DNA of 64,000 bases from Bradyrhizobium sp. LTSP849 (lineage in GTDB: Bacteria > Pseudomonadota > Alphaproteobacteria > Rhizobiales > Xanthobacteraceae), in contig NZ_JYMR01000011.1 of NCBI RefSeq assembly GCF_000938255.1, positions 79,524-143,523 of the forward strand, in the 5' to 3' direction. The position numbers were made by a program, and so were the translations under genes. The notes beneath the pieces were generated by a model. The model saw only the letters and a program-made list of their open reading frames with translations, did not search any database and was not told where the DNA came from. Each line of letters starts with the position of its first letter. Position 1 is the first letter of the stretch. Positions 25,445-35,147 of the stretch are shown piece after piece.

Positions 25445-26728
25445 TCACACCGCCTCGATCAGCATGGCGCCGCCAAGCCCGCCGCCGATGCATTCGGTGG
25501 CAACCCCGCGCCGCGTGCCGAGCCGCTTCATGGCGTTGACCAGATGCAGCACGATGCGGTTGCCCGAGGTGCCGACGGGATGGCCGAGCGAGATCGCACC
25601 ACCATCGACGTTGAGTTTTTCACGGTCGATCTCGCCGGCTGCGCCGTCAAGGCCAAGGATCTCGCGGCAGAACTTCTCGTCGTTCCAGGCGGCGAGACAG
25701 CCGAGCACTTGCGTGGCGAAGGCCTCGTTCAGCTCCCAGGTCTCGACGTCCTTGATGGTGAGATTGTTGCGCTTGAGCATCGGCGTTGCCGACATCACGG
25801 GCCCGAGCCCCATGATGCTCGGATCGAGCGCCGCCCAGTTGCTGTCGACGATCACAGCCTTCGGCGTCAGCTTGTGCTTTGCGACCGCCGCGTCCGAGGC
25901 AAGGATCACCCAGGAGGCGCCGTCGGTGATCTGCGAGGAATTGCCGGCGGTGACCTGGCCCCAGGGACGCTCGAACACGGGCTTCAACTTTGCCAGCGTC
26001 TCAGACGAAGAGTCCGGCCGCACGCCATCATCATGATCGAAGAATTTGCCGTCGCGGGAGAAGGCAGTCTCGACCTCGCCCTTGAGGAAGCCCTGCGCCT
26101 GCGCGTTCGCAAGCCGGCGATGGCTCTCGGCCGCGTAAGCGTCCGACTGTGCGCGCGTGATACCGAAGAGGTGGCCGACGACCTCGGCGGTCTGGCCCAT
26201 GTTCAAGTCGGTGATGGGATCGGTCAGCCCGCGCTCAAGGCCAATGATCGGCTTGAGATAGCGCGGCCGCAGCTTGAAAGCCGCACCCAGCTTCGCAGCG
26301 ATGCCCTTCGCCGTGGCGAGGCCGGCAAACCAGCGCACGCCGGAATTCGGCCAGACCAGCGGCGCGTGGCTCAAGGCCTCGGTGCCGCCGGCGAGGACCA
26401 TGTCGGCATGGCCCTCGCGGATGTAGCGGTAGGCGGTGTCGATCGATTGCATGCCGGAGCCGCAATTGATCTGCACGGTGAAGGCGATCATGTCCTCGCC
26501 CATGCCGAGCCTGAGCGCGGCGACGCGGGCCGGGTTCATCTCGTCGGCGATCACATTGACGCAGCCGAGGATGACCTGGTCGAAGGCCGTGGGCGAAAAC
26601 GGCTGGCGGGCCAGCAGCGGCCGGCCGCATTGCACGGCGAGGTCGACCGGCGTGAACGGTCCCGGCCCCGAGCGCGCCTTGAGAAACGGCGTCCGGCTGC
26701 CGTCGACGATGAAAACCGGTCGTGCCAT
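25445..26728 (-). CDS. fadI: acetyl-CoA C-acyltransferase (thiolase), beta-oxidation type
   Basis: A 427-residue thiolase. The acyl-accepting cysteine is C89 (NCGSGMQS), the histidine motif is GHPVGTSG, and the second cysteine lies in ECIGGGLGGAM. It cleaves 3-ketoacyl-CoA to acetyl-CoA and shortened acyl-CoA. The start codon overlaps the stop of the acyl-CoA dehydrogenase gene (TGATG). Length and the long central loop fit FadI-type degradative thiolases rather than the biosynthetic PhaA type. Confidence 0.93.
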   Translation of the reverse strand: MARPVFIVDGSRTPFLKARSGPGPFTPVDLAVQCGRPLLARQPFSPTAFDQVILGCVNVIADEMNPARVAALRLGMGEDMIAFTVQINCGSGMQSIDTAYRYIREGHADMVLAGGTEALSHAPLVWPNSGVRWFAGLATAKGIAAKLGAAFKLRPRYLKPIIGLERGLTDPITDLNMGQTAEVVGHLFGITRAQSDAYAAESHRRLANAQAQGFLKGEVETAFSRDGKFFDHDDGVRPDSSSETLAKLKPVFERPWGQVTAGNSSQITDGASWVILASDAAVAKHKLTPKAVIVDSNWAALDPSIMGLGPVMSATPMLKRNNLTIKDVETWELNEAFATQVLGCLAAWNDEKFCREILGLDGAAGEIDREKLNVDGGAISLGHPVGTSGNRIVLHLVNAMKRLGTRRGVATECIGGGLGGAMLIEAV

Positions 26729-28995
26729 CAGCTCGCCGCCCTCTGTTCACCGAGTTCCTGGAAGAACTGATGCACATCTCCGGTTTTCTTGTAAATCGGC
26801 GACAGCGCCTCCGGCGCAAAATCGTCGACCTCGATCACTTTTGCGACAGCTTCGTGGGCGGCCGCGAGCTGCTCGCCTTCGGCTTGGGTGATGACACCCT
26901 TGGCCACCGCGTCCTTCCAGTCGGTTATATGCGCGGCGCGCATGCGCTTGGTGATCGCGTCTGAGTTTACGACCAGCGCGAATGCGCGCTCCAGGCGCGC
27001 AAAGCCGCAATCGTCATCGACATGCGCGAGATCCGGCGTGATGCGGTCACGCGCGGCCGACGGCTCCAGCACCAGGCTTGCGCATTGATGCACGACGCGG
27101 TCGGACGGGCCAAGCACGCGGGCACCGAAGGGCTGAACCACGAGCTTGAGGATCACAGCGACGAAGCGGTTCGGCAGGTTGGCAAGGATTTCGGCGAGGC
27201 GGTTCTCGATGGTCCTGAAGCCGCTCGCCATGCACCATTCCAGCGCGGCAAAATCCTCCTTCTGCCGGCCCTCGTCCTGCCAGCGTTTTAGCGCGGCAGA
27301 GAGCAGGTACAGCTCGGAGAGGATGTCGCCGAAGCGCGCCGACAGCATCTCCTTGCGCTTCAGCGCGCCGCCGAGGGTGAGCAGCGCCATGTCGGCGCAG
27401 AGCGCAAAGGCCGCCGAATAGCGCGAGAGCTGGCGATAGAATGGCATCGCTTCGCCCGCATCGGGCGCCGGCGCGAAGGCACCAAAGGTCCAGCTCCGGC
27501 CGAAGGCGCGCAATAGCGTCTCGAAGCTGTGGCCGACATGCTTCCAGAATGCCTTGTCGAACGCGGTCAGCCCGCGCTCGCGGTCGGTGTCGGCAAGCGC
27601 GTTCATCTCGTCGAGCAGATAGGGATGCGCGCGGATAGCACCCTGCCCGAACACGATGAGGTTACGGGTCAGGATGTTGGCGCCCTCCACGGTGATGCCG
27701 ACCGGCACGGCGCGGTGCAGATTGCCGAGATAGTTTTGCGGACCGTCGATCACGGCCTTGCCGCCATGGATGTCCATGGCGTCGTCGATCGCGATCCGCA
27801 TCCGCTCGGTCGCGTGCAGCTTCATGATGCCGGAGATGACGGCGGGATGCACGCCGGCATTCAGCGCCGCGCAGGTTAGCCGCCGCGCCGCATCGAGCTG
27901 GTAGGCGGTCGCGACGATGCGGGCGAGCGGCTCCTCGACGCCTTCAAATTTGGAGATGGAGATGCCGAACTGCTCGCGGATGCGGGCATAGGCGCCCGTG
28001 GTGCGCGCGGCATAGGCGGCACCGGCGGCCGAGAGTGACGGCAGCGAAATGCCGCGGCCGGCGGCAAGCGCCGTCATCAGCATCTTCCAGCCCTGCCCGA
28101 GCCGTGCCTCACCGCCGATGACGTAGTCGAGCGGAATGAAGACGTCGTGGCCCCAGTTAGGACCGTTCTGAAACACCTGCATCGAGGGCAGATGGCGGTG
28201 GCCGATCTTGACGCCTGGAAGATTGGTCGGGATCAGCGCCACGCTGATGCCGAGCTCGTCCACGTCGCCGACGAGATGATCGGGATCATAGGCCTTGAAG
28301 GCCAGCCCAAGCAGCGTTGCGACGGGCCCAAGCGTGATGTAGCGCTTGTGCCAGTGGAGCCTGAGGCCGACGACCTCCTGGCCCTCGAAGATACCCTTGC
28401 AGATGATGCCGGTGTCGATCATCGAGGCGGCATCCGAGCCGGCTTCCGGGCTGGTGAGGCCAAAGCACGGAATGTCGCGGCCGTCGGCCAGCCGTGGCAG
28501 CCAGCGCTCCTGCTGCTCCTTGGTGCCGAAGCGCATCAGCAGCTCGCCGGGTCCGAGCGAGTTCGGCACCATCACCGTGACGGCAGCCGCGATCGAGCGG
28601 GTCGAGATCTTGCGCACCACTTCGGAATGCGCGTAGGGCGAGAAGCCGAGGCCACCAAACTCCTTCGGAATGATCATGCCGAAGAATTTTTCGCGCTTGA
28701 TGAAGGTCCATACCTCCTGAGGAAGATCGCGCCATTCCCAAAAGATCTTCCACTCGTCGAGCATGGCGCAGAGCTCGTCGACGGGACCGTTGAGGAAAGC
28801 CCGCTCCTCATCGGTCAGCACCGCCTGCGGAATCTTCAGCAGCTTCGCCCAGTCAGGGTTGCCGGTGAAGAGATCGCCGTCCCACCAGACGTCACCGGCC
28901 TCCAGCGCCTCGCGCTCGGTGTCGGACATCGCCGGCAGCACGCCGCGCGCCCAGGAGAAGATCGGCTTTGTGATGGTGTCGCGGCGGAAGCTCAT
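26728..28995 (-). CDS. fadE: acyl-CoA dehydrogenase, FadE type
   Basis: A 755-residue FAD enzyme catalysing the first step of beta-oxidation. It has the acyl-CoA dehydrogenase core (ICFGLTSPEAGSDAASM-like motif, GRGISLPSLSAAGAAYA, MDIHGGKAVIDGPQNYLGNLHRA-region) and the long C-terminal DUF1974 extension of FadE (from about residue 470). Start 28995 (MSFRRDT) is preferred because GAGG lies 6 bases before it. First gene of the unit fadE-fadI-fadJ-thioesterase; no TetR/FadR gene is adjacent. Confidence 0.93.
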   Translation of the reverse strand: MSFRRDTITKPIFSWARGVLPAMSDTEREALEAGDVWWDGDLFTGNPDWAKLLKIPQAVLTDEERAFLNGPVDELCAMLDEWKIFWEWRDLPQEVWTFIKREKFFGMIIPKEFGGLGFSPYAHSEVVRKISTRSIAAAVTVMVPNSLGPGELLMRFGTKEQQERWLPRLADGRDIPCFGLTSPEAGSDAASMIDTGIICKGIFEGQEVVGLRLHWHKRYITLGPVATLLGLAFKAYDPDHLVGDVDELGISVALIPTNLPGVKIGHRHLPSMQVFQNGPNWGHDVFIPLDYVIGGEARLGQGWKMLMTALAAGRGISLPSLSAAGAAYAARTTGAYARIREQFGISISKFEGVEEPLARIVATAYQLDAARRLTCAALNAGVHPAVISGIMKLHATERMRIAIDDAMDIHGGKAVIDGPQNYLGNLHRAVPVGITVEGANILTRNLIVFGQGAIRAHPYLLDEMNALADTDRERGLTAFDKAFWKHVGHSFETLLRAFGRSWTFGAFAPAPDAGEAMPFYRQLSRYSAAFALCADMALLTLGGALKRKEMLSARFGDILSELYLLSAALKRWQDEGRQKEDFAALEWCMASGFRTIENRLAEILANLPNRFVAVILKLVVQPFGARVLGPSDRVVHQCASLVLEPSAARDRITPDLAHVDDDCGFARLERAFALVVNSDAITKRMRAAHITDWKDAVAKGVITQAEGEQLAAAHEAVAKVIEVDDFAPEALSPIYKKTGDVHQFFQELGEQRAAS

Positions 28996-29169
28996 GGCGG
29001 ACCTCATGCAACGGCGCGGTTGTCAGGCATTTTAGCGGAAAGTCGCGGGCGGAAGTGAACACTTCGCGAGCAAAAAAAGCGAAATTGACGCGGCCGGGCG
29101 GCCGCCCAGGGACCATAACGGCCAGGGCGTGGTGGCGGTTCCGGGAGGGGATGGACAGAGCGAGGAGCG

Positions 29170-29254
29170 GTAGCCCGGATGGAGCGTAGCGCAATCCGGG
29201 AAAGTCTATCCGGGGGTGAGAATCCCGGATTTCGCTTCGCTCCATCCGGGCTAC
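29170..29254. repeat. GTAGCCCGGATGGAGCG palindromic repeat, copy A
   Basis: GTAGCCCGGATGGAGCG at the left and its inverse CGCTCCATCCGGGCTAC at the right, with internal ATCCGGG units. A second copy lies at 29921-30006, so the two flank the flavin reductase gene. The 280-base gap 28996-29275 contains only this element. Confidence 0.85.
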
Positions 29255-29275
29255 AGGATGTGGACAGACTTGGGC

Positions 29276-29899
29276 CTAATCCGGCCGAACCATCTCGAAC
29301 ATGTTTTCCGGCTTGATCTCAAAATAGTCGCCGCGACGGCCGGCACGGACGATCGGGCGGGCGGCGGCGGTCTGGTAGACGCCGTCCTTGATCATGGCCT
29401 TGTCGATGTGGACGGCGACGACCTCGCCCAGCGTCAGCCAGGCATCAGCCTCCTTACCGTCGGCGCCCTTGAGGCGGACGATGTCGGACACCTTGCACTC
29501 GAAGGCGACGGGGCTCTCAGCCACGCGCGGCACGTTGACGAGCTTGCCGGGCACGGCGGTGAGGCCGGCAACCTCGAACTCGTCGACCTCAGGGGCGACA
29601 TGCGCGGCGGTCGCGTTCATGTGCTTGGCCAGGTCCATGGTGGCGAGATTCCAGACGAACTCGCCGGTCTGCTGGATGTTCTCGACCGTGTCCTTCCAGT
29701 TGGTGGAGGAGAAGCCGATGATCGGCGGCACGTAAGCGAAGGCGTTGAAGAAGCTGTAGGGCGCGAGATTGACGTGGCCCTTGGTGTCGCGCGAGGAGAT
29801 CCAGCCGATCGGCCGCGGTGCAATGATGGCGTTGAAAGGATCGTGCTTGAGGCCGTGGCCCTTGGAGGGTTCGTAGAAATAAAGGTCTTTGTCGGTCAC
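29276..29899 (-). CDS. flavin reductase family protein (FMN-binding split barrel)
   Basis: A 207-residue FMN-binding protein (PFNAIIAPRPIGWISSRDTKGHVNLAPYSFFNAF is the family's flavin-binding region; LGEVVAVHIDKAMIKDG near the end). It may supply reduced flavin or act as an oxidoreductase; no partner gene is adjacent. The GTG at 29899 is chosen as start because everything upstream in frame is encoded by the palindromic repeat at 29921-30006; GGGAAG precedes it. Confidence 0.87.
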   Translation of the reverse strand: MTDKDLYFYEPSKGHGLKHDPFNAIIAPRPIGWISSRDTKGHVNLAPYSFFNAFAYVPPIIGFSSTNWKDTVENIQQTGEFVWNLATMDLAKHMNATAAHVAPEVDEFEVAGLTAVPGKLVNVPRVAESPVAFECKVSDIVRLKGADGKEADAWLTLGEVVAVHIDKAMIKDGVYQTAAARPIVRAGRRGDYFEIKPENMFEMVRPD

Positions 29900-29920
29900 G
29901 CGAGGTCTTCCCTGATCCTG

Positions 29921-30006
29921 GTAGCCCGGATGGAGCGAAGCATAATCCGGGTCCGCCAGCGCAATGCTCAACTATCCCGGATTGCGCTTCGCTCCATCCG
30001 GGCTAC
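29921..30006. repeat. GTAGCCCGGATGGAGCG palindromic repeat, copy B
   Basis: GTAGCCCGGATGGAGCGAAGC at the left (first 20 bases conserved with copy A) and GCTCCATCCGGGCTAC at the right. It sits between the flavin reductase and the TetR gene and creates a spurious in-frame extension of the former. Confidence 0.85.
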
Positions 30007-30042
30007 GTCGGCTTTGCTTATAGGAGAAATCTTGAGCGCCCG

Positions 30043-30642
30043 TCAGTGACGCGGCGACAGGCCCGCAATGACGAAATCGATCATCTGGTCGATCGAGGGG
30101 CCCGGCTTGGTGGCGCACTGGGCGATCATCTGGGGGTGGAAGAAGCGCATCATCGCGGTGCAGGCGCACATCGAGGCCAGTTGCAGGTCCGGCGCCTCGA
30201 ACTCGCCGGAGGCGGCACCTTGCGCGATCATCTGGCCTATCACCGTGGTGATCAGCTCCATATGGGTGACGCAGACCTCCCAGTCCTCCTGCATCGCGAT
30301 CTCGACCATCTCGTGCAGCTTGTTGTCGCCGACATAACGCTCGGTGTTCATGCGATGGATGGTGGTGAGCAGCTCCCGGAAGCGCTCCAGCACCGGACCG
30401 GGCCTGGCCACGATCCGCTGCGCCTCGAGCTCGACCTCGCCCATCAGCGAACGGGCCACTGCCTGATGGATCGCCTTCTTCGATTCGAAGAAGCGATAGA
30501 CATTGGCGGGGCTCATCCGGAGCTCTTTGGCAATGTCGCCGACCGTGGTCTTCAGGTAGCCGATCTGGCGGAACAGCCGCTCGGCCACCTCGAGGATACG
30601 CTCCCGGGTGTCGCCTTCGATATGTTCCGAAATCAGGGCCAT
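30043..30642 (-). CDS. TetR family regulator, probably of the adjacent RND pump
   Basis: A 199-residue regulator with an N-terminal TetR helix-turn-helix (RERILEVAERLFRQIGYLKTTVGDIAKEL, then SPANVYRFFESKKAIHQAV) and a helical ligand-binding domain. It is the last gene of a minus-strand unit adaptor-pump-regulator, 33 bases after the pump gene. The imperfect palindrome at 35148-35171 upstream of the adaptor gene is the probable operator. Start ATG at 30642 (MALISEH). Confidence 0.92.
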   Translation of the reverse strand: MALISEHIEGDTRERILEVAERLFRQIGYLKTTVGDIAKELRMSPANVYRFFESKKAIHQAVARSLMGEVELEAQRIVARPGPVLERFRELLTTIHRMNTERYVGDNKLHEMVEIAMQEDWEVCVTHMELITTVIGQMIAQGAASGEFEAPDLQLASMCACTAMMRFFHPQMIAQCATKPGPSIDQMIDFVIAGLSPRH

Positions 30643-30675
30643 CAATCAGGACTCGTTAGCCAGCAGTCTTCTCAT

Positions 30676-33600
30676 TTATTCAGCCGCTTCAGCAAGCGGA
30701 ATTGCGTCCTGGTCATCGCTCCCATGCTGCGGCGCGGCAGGCTGCTCGGGGGTCCCCGCCTCATCCAGGCTCTTGCGGAACCACAGGGCGTAGAGGCCCG
30801 GCAGGTACAGCAGCGTGAGGAAGGTCGCGACGAACAAGCCGCCCATGATGGTGATCGCCATCGGGCCCCAGAAGGCGGAGCGAGACAGCGGGATCATGGC
30901 GAGGATGGCGGCGAGCGCCGTCAGCACCACCGGACGGGCGCGGCGGACGGTTGCCTCCACGATCGCCTCACGGCGGGTCAAGCCGTGGGAGACGTCGGTC
31001 TCGATCTGATCGACCAGGATGACCGCGTTGCGCATGATCATGCCGGCGAGCGCGATCAGGCCGAGCAGCGCCACGAAGCCGAACGGCGCGTTGGCGACGT
31101 TGAGCCCGAGCGAGGCGCCGACGATGCCGAGCGGTGCGGTCAAGAACACCAGGATCAGGCGCGAGAAGCTCTGAAGCTGGATCATCAACAGCGTCAGCAT
31201 CACCATGACCATCAGCGGGAAGAGGATGAAGATCGAGGCATTGCCCTTGGCGGATTCCTCGAACGCCCCGCCCGGCTCGATGCGATAGGCCGGCTCGAGA
31301 TTATCCTGAATCGCCTTCAGCTTCGGCGCGATCTGGCCGGTGACGTCGGGCGCCTGCACGCCGTCGACGACGTCGGAGCGCACGGTGATCGCCATGTCGC
31401 GGTTGCGCCGCCACAGGATCGGCTCCTCATGGGCATATTCGATTCTGGCGATCTGCTGGAGCGGTACGGCGACGCCGTTCTTCGAGGTGATGGTGAGATC
31501 GCCGACGCCGCCGAGATCGAGGCGCTCGGAGCCGACCGCACGGGCCACCACGCCGACCTTCTCGATGCCGTCGCGCACGGTCGTGACCTGCGTGCCCGAG
31601 ATCAGCAGCGACAGCGCCTGCGACACGTCCTGCGGGGTCAGGCCCATGGCGCGGGCGCGATCCTGGTCGACGACGAGCTTGAGGTAAGGCGACTGCTCGT
31701 TCCAGTCGAGCTGGACGTCCTTGACGTTCTTGTTCTCACGCATGACGTCGCGGACCTGATAGGCGATCTCGCGCACCTTGTTGGCGTCGGGGCCGATCAC
31801 GCGGAACTGGACGGGGAAGCCGACCGGCGGACCGAAGTTGAAGCGGTCGACGCGCACGCGCGCCTCGGTCAACATGCCGTCGGCAACCGCACCCTCGATC
31901 TTGGCCTTGACGCGCTCACGCGCCTCGACGCCCTTGGCGACGATGACGATCTCGGCGAAGGCCTCGTTCGGAAGCTGCGGATTGAGGCCGAGCCAGAAGC
32001 GCGGCGAGCCCTGGCCGACATAGGCGGTATAGGTGTCGATGTCCTGGTCGTCCTTCAGCAGCGTCTCGGCCTTCTTCACCGCCTTCTCAGTGACATTGAA
32101 GGCAGTGCCCTCGGGCAGGCGGAGCTGGAGGAACAGCTCGGGCCGCTCGGAGAGCGGGAAGAACTGCTGCTGGACATGGCCAAAGCCGACGATCGAAGCA
32201 ACGAAGACGCCGACGGTCGCGACCACCACCGTGATGCGATGGTTGACGCACCACTGCACGATGGCGCGCAGGCCGCGGTACATGCGGGTCTCGTAGACCG
32301 CGTGCGGATCGTGATTGTGGTGCACCTTGATGTTGGGCAGCAGCATGACGCCGATATAGGGCGTAAAGATCACCGCCACGAACCAGGAGGCGACCAGCGC
32401 GATCGCCACGATCCAGAAGATGCTGCCGGCATATTCACCGACCGCGGAATTGGCAAAGCCGATGGGGAGGAAGCCAGCGGCCGTGACCAGCGTTCCCGTG
32501 AGCATCGGAAACGCAGTTGATTCCCAGGCAAAGGACGCCGCGCGCATGCGGTCCCAGCCCTGCTCCATCTTCACGACCATCATCTCGACCGCGATGATGG
32601 CGTCGTCGACGAGCAGGCCGAGCGCAATGATCAGCGCGCCGAGCGTGATACGGTGCAGGTCGAGCGACATCGTGTTCATGACGATGAAGACGATGCCGAG
32701 CACCAGCGGCACCGAGAGCGCGACCACGATGCCGGTGCGCCAGCCGAGCGCGAGGAACGACACGAACAACACGATCACCAGCGCCTCCATGAAGGAGTGC
32801 ACGAATTCGCTGACGGCGTGCTCGACCACCTTGGGCTGGTCGGCGATGAGCCGAACGTCGACACCCTGCGGCACCGCCTTCATGAATTCAGCGGTCGCCT
32901 TCTCGACCTCCTTGCCGAGCTCGAGGATGTTGGCGCCCTTGGCGGTGACGACGCCGATGCCGATCGCAGACTTGCCTTCCTGGCGCACGATGAAGCTTGG
33001 CGGATCGACATAGCCGTGGGTGACGGTGGCGATATCGCCCAGGCGGAACACGCGACCGTCGCTCTCGACCGGGGTCTCGGCCACGGCCTTGGCGCCATCG
33101 AGCGCGCCGGTGACGCGCAGTGGCACGCGCTGCGACGAGGTCTCGACCGTGCCAGCCGGCGTCACATTATTCTGCTTGGCGAGTGAATCGAACAGCGCCT
33201 GCGGCGTGATGCCGAGGGTGGCGAGCTTGGCGTGGCTGAACTCGACGAAGATGCGCTCGTCCTGGTTGCCATACATGTCAACCTTGGTCACGCCCGGCAC
33301 CTTGAGCAGGCGCTGGCGGAAGCCTTCGGCGACCTTCTTGAGCTGGGCGTAATCGGCGCCGTCGCCGGTCATCATGTAGAGGATCGAATCGACGTCGGAG
33401 AACTCGTCATTGACGACCGGCCCCAGAATCCCTGCGGGCAGTTGGCCCTGCACGTCGACCAGCTTCTTGCGCAGGAGATAGAAGAGATACGGCACGTCCT
33501 TCGGCGGCGTGGAATCGCGGAAGGTCACTTGGAGCGCAGTGAAGCCGGGCTTGGAATAGGTCTGCACCTTCTCGAAGTAAGGCAGCTCCTGGATCTTCTT

Positions 33601-33813
33601 TTCGATGGGATCGGCGACCTGCGCCTGCATCTCCTGGGCGGTCGCGCCTGGCCAGAGCACGGAGACGTTGACCACCTTCACCGTGAAGAACGGATCCTCG
33701 GCACGTCCGAGCTTCTGATAGGAGAAGAAGCCGGCGACGCCGAGCACAAGCATCAGGAACAGAACCAGCGTCGGATGGCTGACGGCCCAGGCCGAAAGGT
33801 TGAAGCGCTTCAT
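30676..33813 (-). CDS. RND efflux transporter permease (AcrB/HAE1-like)
   Basis: A 1045-residue inner-membrane proton-driven pump of the resistance-nodulation-division superfamily, with 12 expected membrane helices and two large periplasmic loops. The proton-relay aspartate pair is visible in LGLLVDDAIIAVE; the N-terminus FNLSAWAVSHPTLVLFLMLVLG and TM segments near RTGIVVALSVPLVLGIVF and MVMVMLTLLMIQLQSF fit the family. Start ATG at 33813 is preceded by GGAGAG; the codons upstream overlap an imperfect palindrome and are not coding. No outer-membrane factor gene is present, so it must use one encoded elsewhere. Substrate unknown. Confidence 0.94.
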   Translation of the reverse strand: MKRFNLSAWAVSHPTLVLFLMLVLGVAGFFSYQKLGRAEDPFFTVKVVNVSVLWPGATAQEMQAQVADPIEKKIQELPYFEKVQTYSKPGFTALQVTFRDSTPPKDVPYLFYLLRKKLVDVQGQLPAGILGPVVNDEFSDVDSILYMMTGDGADYAQLKKVAEGFRQRLLKVPGVTKVDMYGNQDERIFVEFSHAKLATLGITPQALFDSLAKQNNVTPAGTVETSSQRVPLRVTGALDGAKAVAETPVESDGRVFRLGDIATVTHGYVDPPSFIVRQEGKSAIGIGVVTAKGANILELGKEVEKATAEFMKAVPQGVDVRLIADQPKVVEHAVSEFVHSFMEALVIVLFVSFLALGWRTGIVVALSVPLVLGIVFIVMNTMSLDLHRITLGALIIALGLLVDDAIIAVEMMVVKMEQGWDRMRAASFAWESTAFPMLTGTLVTAAGFLPIGFANSAVGEYAGSIFWIVAIALVASWFVAVIFTPYIGVMLLPNIKVHHNHDPHAVYETRMYRGLRAIVQWCVNHRITVVVATVGVFVASIVGFGHVQQQFFPLSERPELFLQLRLPEGTAFNVTEKAVKKAETLLKDDQDIDTYTAYVGQGSPRFWLGLNPQLPNEAFAEIVIVAKGVEARERVKAKIEGAVADGMLTEARVRVDRFNFGPPVGFPVQFRVIGPDANKVREIAYQVRDVMRENKNVKDVQLDWNEQSPYLKLVVDQDRARAMGLTPQDVSQALSLLISGTQVTTVRDGIEKVGVVARAVGSERLDLGGVGDLTITSKNGVAVPLQQIARIEYAHEEPILWRRNRDMAITVRSDVVDGVQAPDVTGQIAPKLKAIQDNLEPAYRIEPGGAFEESAKGNASIFILFPLMVMVMLTLLMIQLQSFSRLILVFLTAPLGIVGASLGLNVANAPFGFVALLGLIALAGMIMRNAVILVDQIETDVSHGLTRREAIVEATVRRARPVVLTALAAILAMIPLSRSAFWGPMAITIMGGLFVATFLTLLYLPGLYALWFRKSLDEAGTPEQPAAPQHGSDDQDAIPLAEAAE

Positions 33814-33884
33814 CGCTCTCTCCGAAAAGACGATCCAATTGCCAAAAACGACAGCCACTCTGTTCGAACCGTCGTCGCGAGGCA

Positions 33885-33927
33885 GCGAAGCAATCCAGGG
33901 GGCTGGGCAGGTTCTGGATCGCTTCGC
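33885..33927. repeat. imperfect palindrome between adaptor and pump genes
   Basis: GCGAAGCAATCCAG (33885-33898) and CTGGATCGCTTCGC (33914-33927) match as inverted repeats at 13 of 14 positions. It lies in the 181-base gap inside the efflux operon and could act as an mRNA hairpin setting the ratio of adaptor to pump. Confidence 0.55.
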
Positions 33928-33994
33928 CGCTTCAGCCTTCGCATTTGCGCGACGGCCGAAACTCACCTCACACGACGTAACTCGTAAAAAAGTC

Positions 33995-35101
33995 TTAGAA
34001 CGACAGTGACGACACGATCCGGACCTTCTGGCTCGGATCGAGCTTCTGCACACCGAGGGCGACGATCTTGGCGCCCTCGTCCACACCGCTGGTGATGACG
34101 ACGTCGTTGCTCTCGTAGGACTTCACAGCGACCGGCTTCAGCGTGACCGCGCCGTTGTCGTCGACGACGTAAAAGGACGGCTTGCCGCCCTCATTGAACA
34201 GCGCCGACAGCGGCAGCCGCGCGACGCGCTCGGTGGCCGCGTCCGACAACGTCAGCGTCGCCGTCATGCCGAGCGAAACCTTGTCGTCGGCCTCGGGCAG
34301 CGAGAATTTTGCGAGATAGGTGCGCGTAGCGGAATCCGCGGTCGGCGCGATCTCGCGCAGCTTCGCCGTATATTTCTTGCCCGGCTCCGACCAAAGAGTG
34401 ACGCTGGCGGCGCCCGATTTGGCACGTCCGACCAGCGTCTCAGGGATCGCGACGACCGCTTCCTTTTCGGCAAAGCGGGCGACGCGGATCGAGGTCTGGC
34501 CTGCGGCAACCACCTGGCCGGGCTCGATCAGCGTTGCGGTGACGACGCCACGGGCGTCGGCGTTGAGCGTCGCGTAGGAAAGGGAATTCTTCGTCAGCTC
34601 GACCGAGCGCTCGGCCCGGTTCAGGCGCGCACGGGCCTCATCGGCAGCGGCGCGGCTCGAATCCATCGCCGCATCGGTGGTCCAGCCCTTGGCCTTCAGA
34701 TCCTTGGCGCGCTGCTCAGCGGCGGCGGCCTGGGCCAGCACGCCTGTCGACGCGGTCTGCTCGGCGACGGCCTGCTCGGCCTGGAGCTTCAGGTCGATCT
34801 CGTCGAGGATGGCGAGCGGCTGGCCGATCTCGACGGTCTGCCCAACTTCGACCAGGCGCTTTGCGACCTTGCCGGCGACGCGAAAACCGAGATCGCTCTC
34901 GATCCGCGGTCGAACAGTGCCGACGAAGCTGCGCTCGGGGGTCTCGGCATCATAATGGGCGGCCGCGACCAGAACCGGCCGCGGCGGCTCGGCCTTCTGC
35001 GCCACGGTGTCATTGCACCCGGCCAGCGCGGCGGCCATCAGGGCCAGCGACACACCCGCCAAAAGCCTGGAATAGCTCGATAAAACTGACCGAACGAACA
35101 T
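33995..35101 (-). CDS. RND efflux periplasmic adaptor, lipoprotein type
   Basis: A 368-residue membrane fusion protein. It begins with a lipoprotein signal ending in LAGC (lipobox; Cys near residue 28), then a barrel-sandwich/lipoyl domain (VEVGQTVEIGQPLAILDEIDL), an alpha-helical hairpin (residues ~105-170, Ala/Glu-rich) and beta-barrel domains (ATLIEPGQVVAAGQTSIRVA). It links the pump to an outer-membrane channel. First gene of the unit. ATG 35101 is preferred over an ATG 24 bases upstream because it gives a normal signal peptide. Confidence 0.93.
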   Translation of the reverse strand: MFVRSVLSSYSRLLAGVSLALMAAALAGCNDTVAQKAEPPRPVLVAAAHYDAETPERSFVGTVRPRIESDLGFRVAGKVAKRLVEVGQTVEIGQPLAILDEIDLKLQAEQAVAEQTASTGVLAQAAAAEQRAKDLKAKGWTTDAAMDSSRAAADEARARLNRAERSVELTKNSLSYATLNADARGVVTATLIEPGQVVAAGQTSIRVARFAEKEAVVAIPETLVGRAKSGAASVTLWSEPGKKYTAKLREIAPTADSATRTYLAKFSLPEADDKVSLGMTATLTLSDAATERVARLPLSALFNEGGKPSFYVVDDNGAVTLKPVAVKSYESNDVVITSGVDEGAKIVALGVQKLDPSQKVRIVSSLSF

Positions 35102-35147
35102 CGGAGGACACTCCTGCGTCTGCAATGAGACGAATGTCGACTAATCA

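Noticed and set aside
29900..29971. N-terminal extension of the flavin reductase
   Set aside because: Encoded by a palindromic repeat; the GTG at 29899 begins the conserved part.
30046..32520. Plus-strand open frame of about 820 codons opposite TetR and RND genes
   Set aside because: Spans two real minus-strand genes and their gap; no family resemblance.
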